From NCBI GenBank assembly GCA_010030605.1, contig RHCK01000129.1:1-5376 (forward strand): a stretch of 5,376 bases of DNA, given 5' to 3'. Below the pieces are notes generated by a model. The model was not told where the DNA came from. It did no database searches and saw nothing but the letters and a program-made list of their open reading frames with translations. Position numbers and translations under genes: made by a program. Source of the stretch: Acidimicrobiia bacterium. Its GTDB lineage: Bacteria > Actinomycetota > Acidimicrobiia > Acidimicrobiales > Ilumatobacteraceae. Every line of letters begins with the position of its first letter. The first letter of the stretch is position 1. Shown here piece by piece: positions 4,992 to 5,376 of this stretch.

Positions 4992-5376
4992 CGAAGCCGG
5001 ATCCCGAGTCAATGACTGGCCTCGAGCTGCTGCGCCACGGATCGGATGAGGACCGACCGTCAGTGCGACGACTCATCGGCATGCGATTCGACGAGCTCGA
5101 GTTCGGGCGCGTGGTGATGTCGGTGGAGGCCAGCGCTGATATGGCCAACCCCCTCGGCACGGTGCACGGCGGAATCACGGCCACCCTGCTGGACTCGGTG
5201 ATGGGCGGGGCCGTCCACACCACGCTCCCGGCAGGGATGAGTTACACGACGCTCTCGATCACGGTCAACTACACGCGAGGTGCGCAGACCGACGGGCGAC
5301 GAATCATCGGCACGGGCACTGTCGTCCATGCCGGGCGACGCACCGCGACTGCCGAAGGCCGCGTCCTTGACGAGAA
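4988..5376 (+). CDS. PaaI-like hotdog-fold acyl-CoA thioesterase (3' end outside window)
   Basis: The 129 codons visible encode a cytoplasmic hotdog-fold thioesterase of the PaaI/4HBT group, which hydrolyses acyl- or aryl-CoA esters to free acid and CoA. The key motif NPLGTVHGG ends at residues 60-62 (HGG) and is followed by the helix ITATLLDSVMGGAV with an acidic residue at Asp69, as expected for the PaaI active site. Next come the strand TTLSITVNYTRGA (87-99) and VVHAGRRTATAEGRVLDE (112-129), the usual last strands. Family members run about 130-160 residues, so only a short tail should be missing. An N-terminal extension of about 25 residues precedes the core. Start ATG 4988 overlaps the exporter stop by four bases and has a GGAGG site eight bases upstream. 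Substrate cannot be inferred from sequence. Pairing with an exporter suggests detoxification or release of a CoA-bound acid. Confidence 0.88.
   Translation, partial: MTKPDPESMTGLELLRHGSDEDRPSVRRLIGMRFDELEFGRVVMSVEASADMANPLGTVHGGITATLLDSVMGGAVHTTLPAGMSYTTLSITVNYTRGAQTDGRRIIGTGTVVHAGRRTATAEGRVLDE

Noticed and set aside
4239..5012. Long open frame antisense to the exporter (257 codons)
   Set aside because: It is highly charged and low in complexity, as expected for the complement of a hydrophobic GC-rich gene. The exporter on the plus strand is certain.

Overview
The window looks like chromosome from a high-GC Gram-positive actinobacterium. The signs are a strong G/C bias at third codon positions, a C-terminal LPxTG sortase signal, a TTGACA/TAnnnT promoter that fits a leaderless transcript, and remnants of a FadE-type acyl-CoA dehydrogenase. 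A Rhodococcus-like genus of the Mycobacteriales is a reasonable guess, but that is inference only.

Layout, left to right. (1) Bases 1-138 (minus strand) hold a decayed C-terminal fragment of an acyl-CoA dehydrogenase. (2) Bases 230-281 hold a TTGACA/TACGCT promoter overlapped by a perfect 8-4-8 palindrome. (3) Bases 266-2485 (plus) encode a secreted, cell-wall-anchored protein of 739 residues: signal peptide, 14 propeller blades of about 43 residues (probably two seven-bladed propellers), a Pro/Thr/Ser stalk, LPVTG, a membrane segment and a basic tail. (4) Bases 2541-3152 (plus) encode a TetR-family regulator. (5) Bases 3172-3267 (minus) hold a second copy of the acyl-CoA dehydrogenase C-terminus, convergent with tetR. 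(6) Bases 3268-3569 are non-coding, with several dyads including a perfect 25-bp palindrome. (7) Bases 3570-4991 (plus) encode a 14-TM DHA2-type MFS exporter. (8) From 4988 (plus) a PaaI-like hotdog thioesterase overlaps the exporter by ATGA and runs off the right edge.

Two units stand out. The first is a surface-protein/regulator cassette (propeller plus tetR) bracketed by direct repeats of about 70 bp, both derived from the 3' end of the same kind of fadE gene. This suggests insertion, duplication or recombination at that locus. The second is an exporter-thioesterase operon under an operator-like palindrome. A plausible but unproven role is to hydrolyse an acyl-CoA or aryl-CoA and export the freed acid.

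The most unusual object is the LPxTG-anchored 14-blade propeller protein. Its blades resemble the sensor propellers of two-component regulators (Reg_prop type) but carry Asp-box-like S-x-D-G-G turns, and here they sit on the cell wall rather than on a histidine kinase. No mobile-element gene, tRNA, rRNA or CRISPR array is visible.
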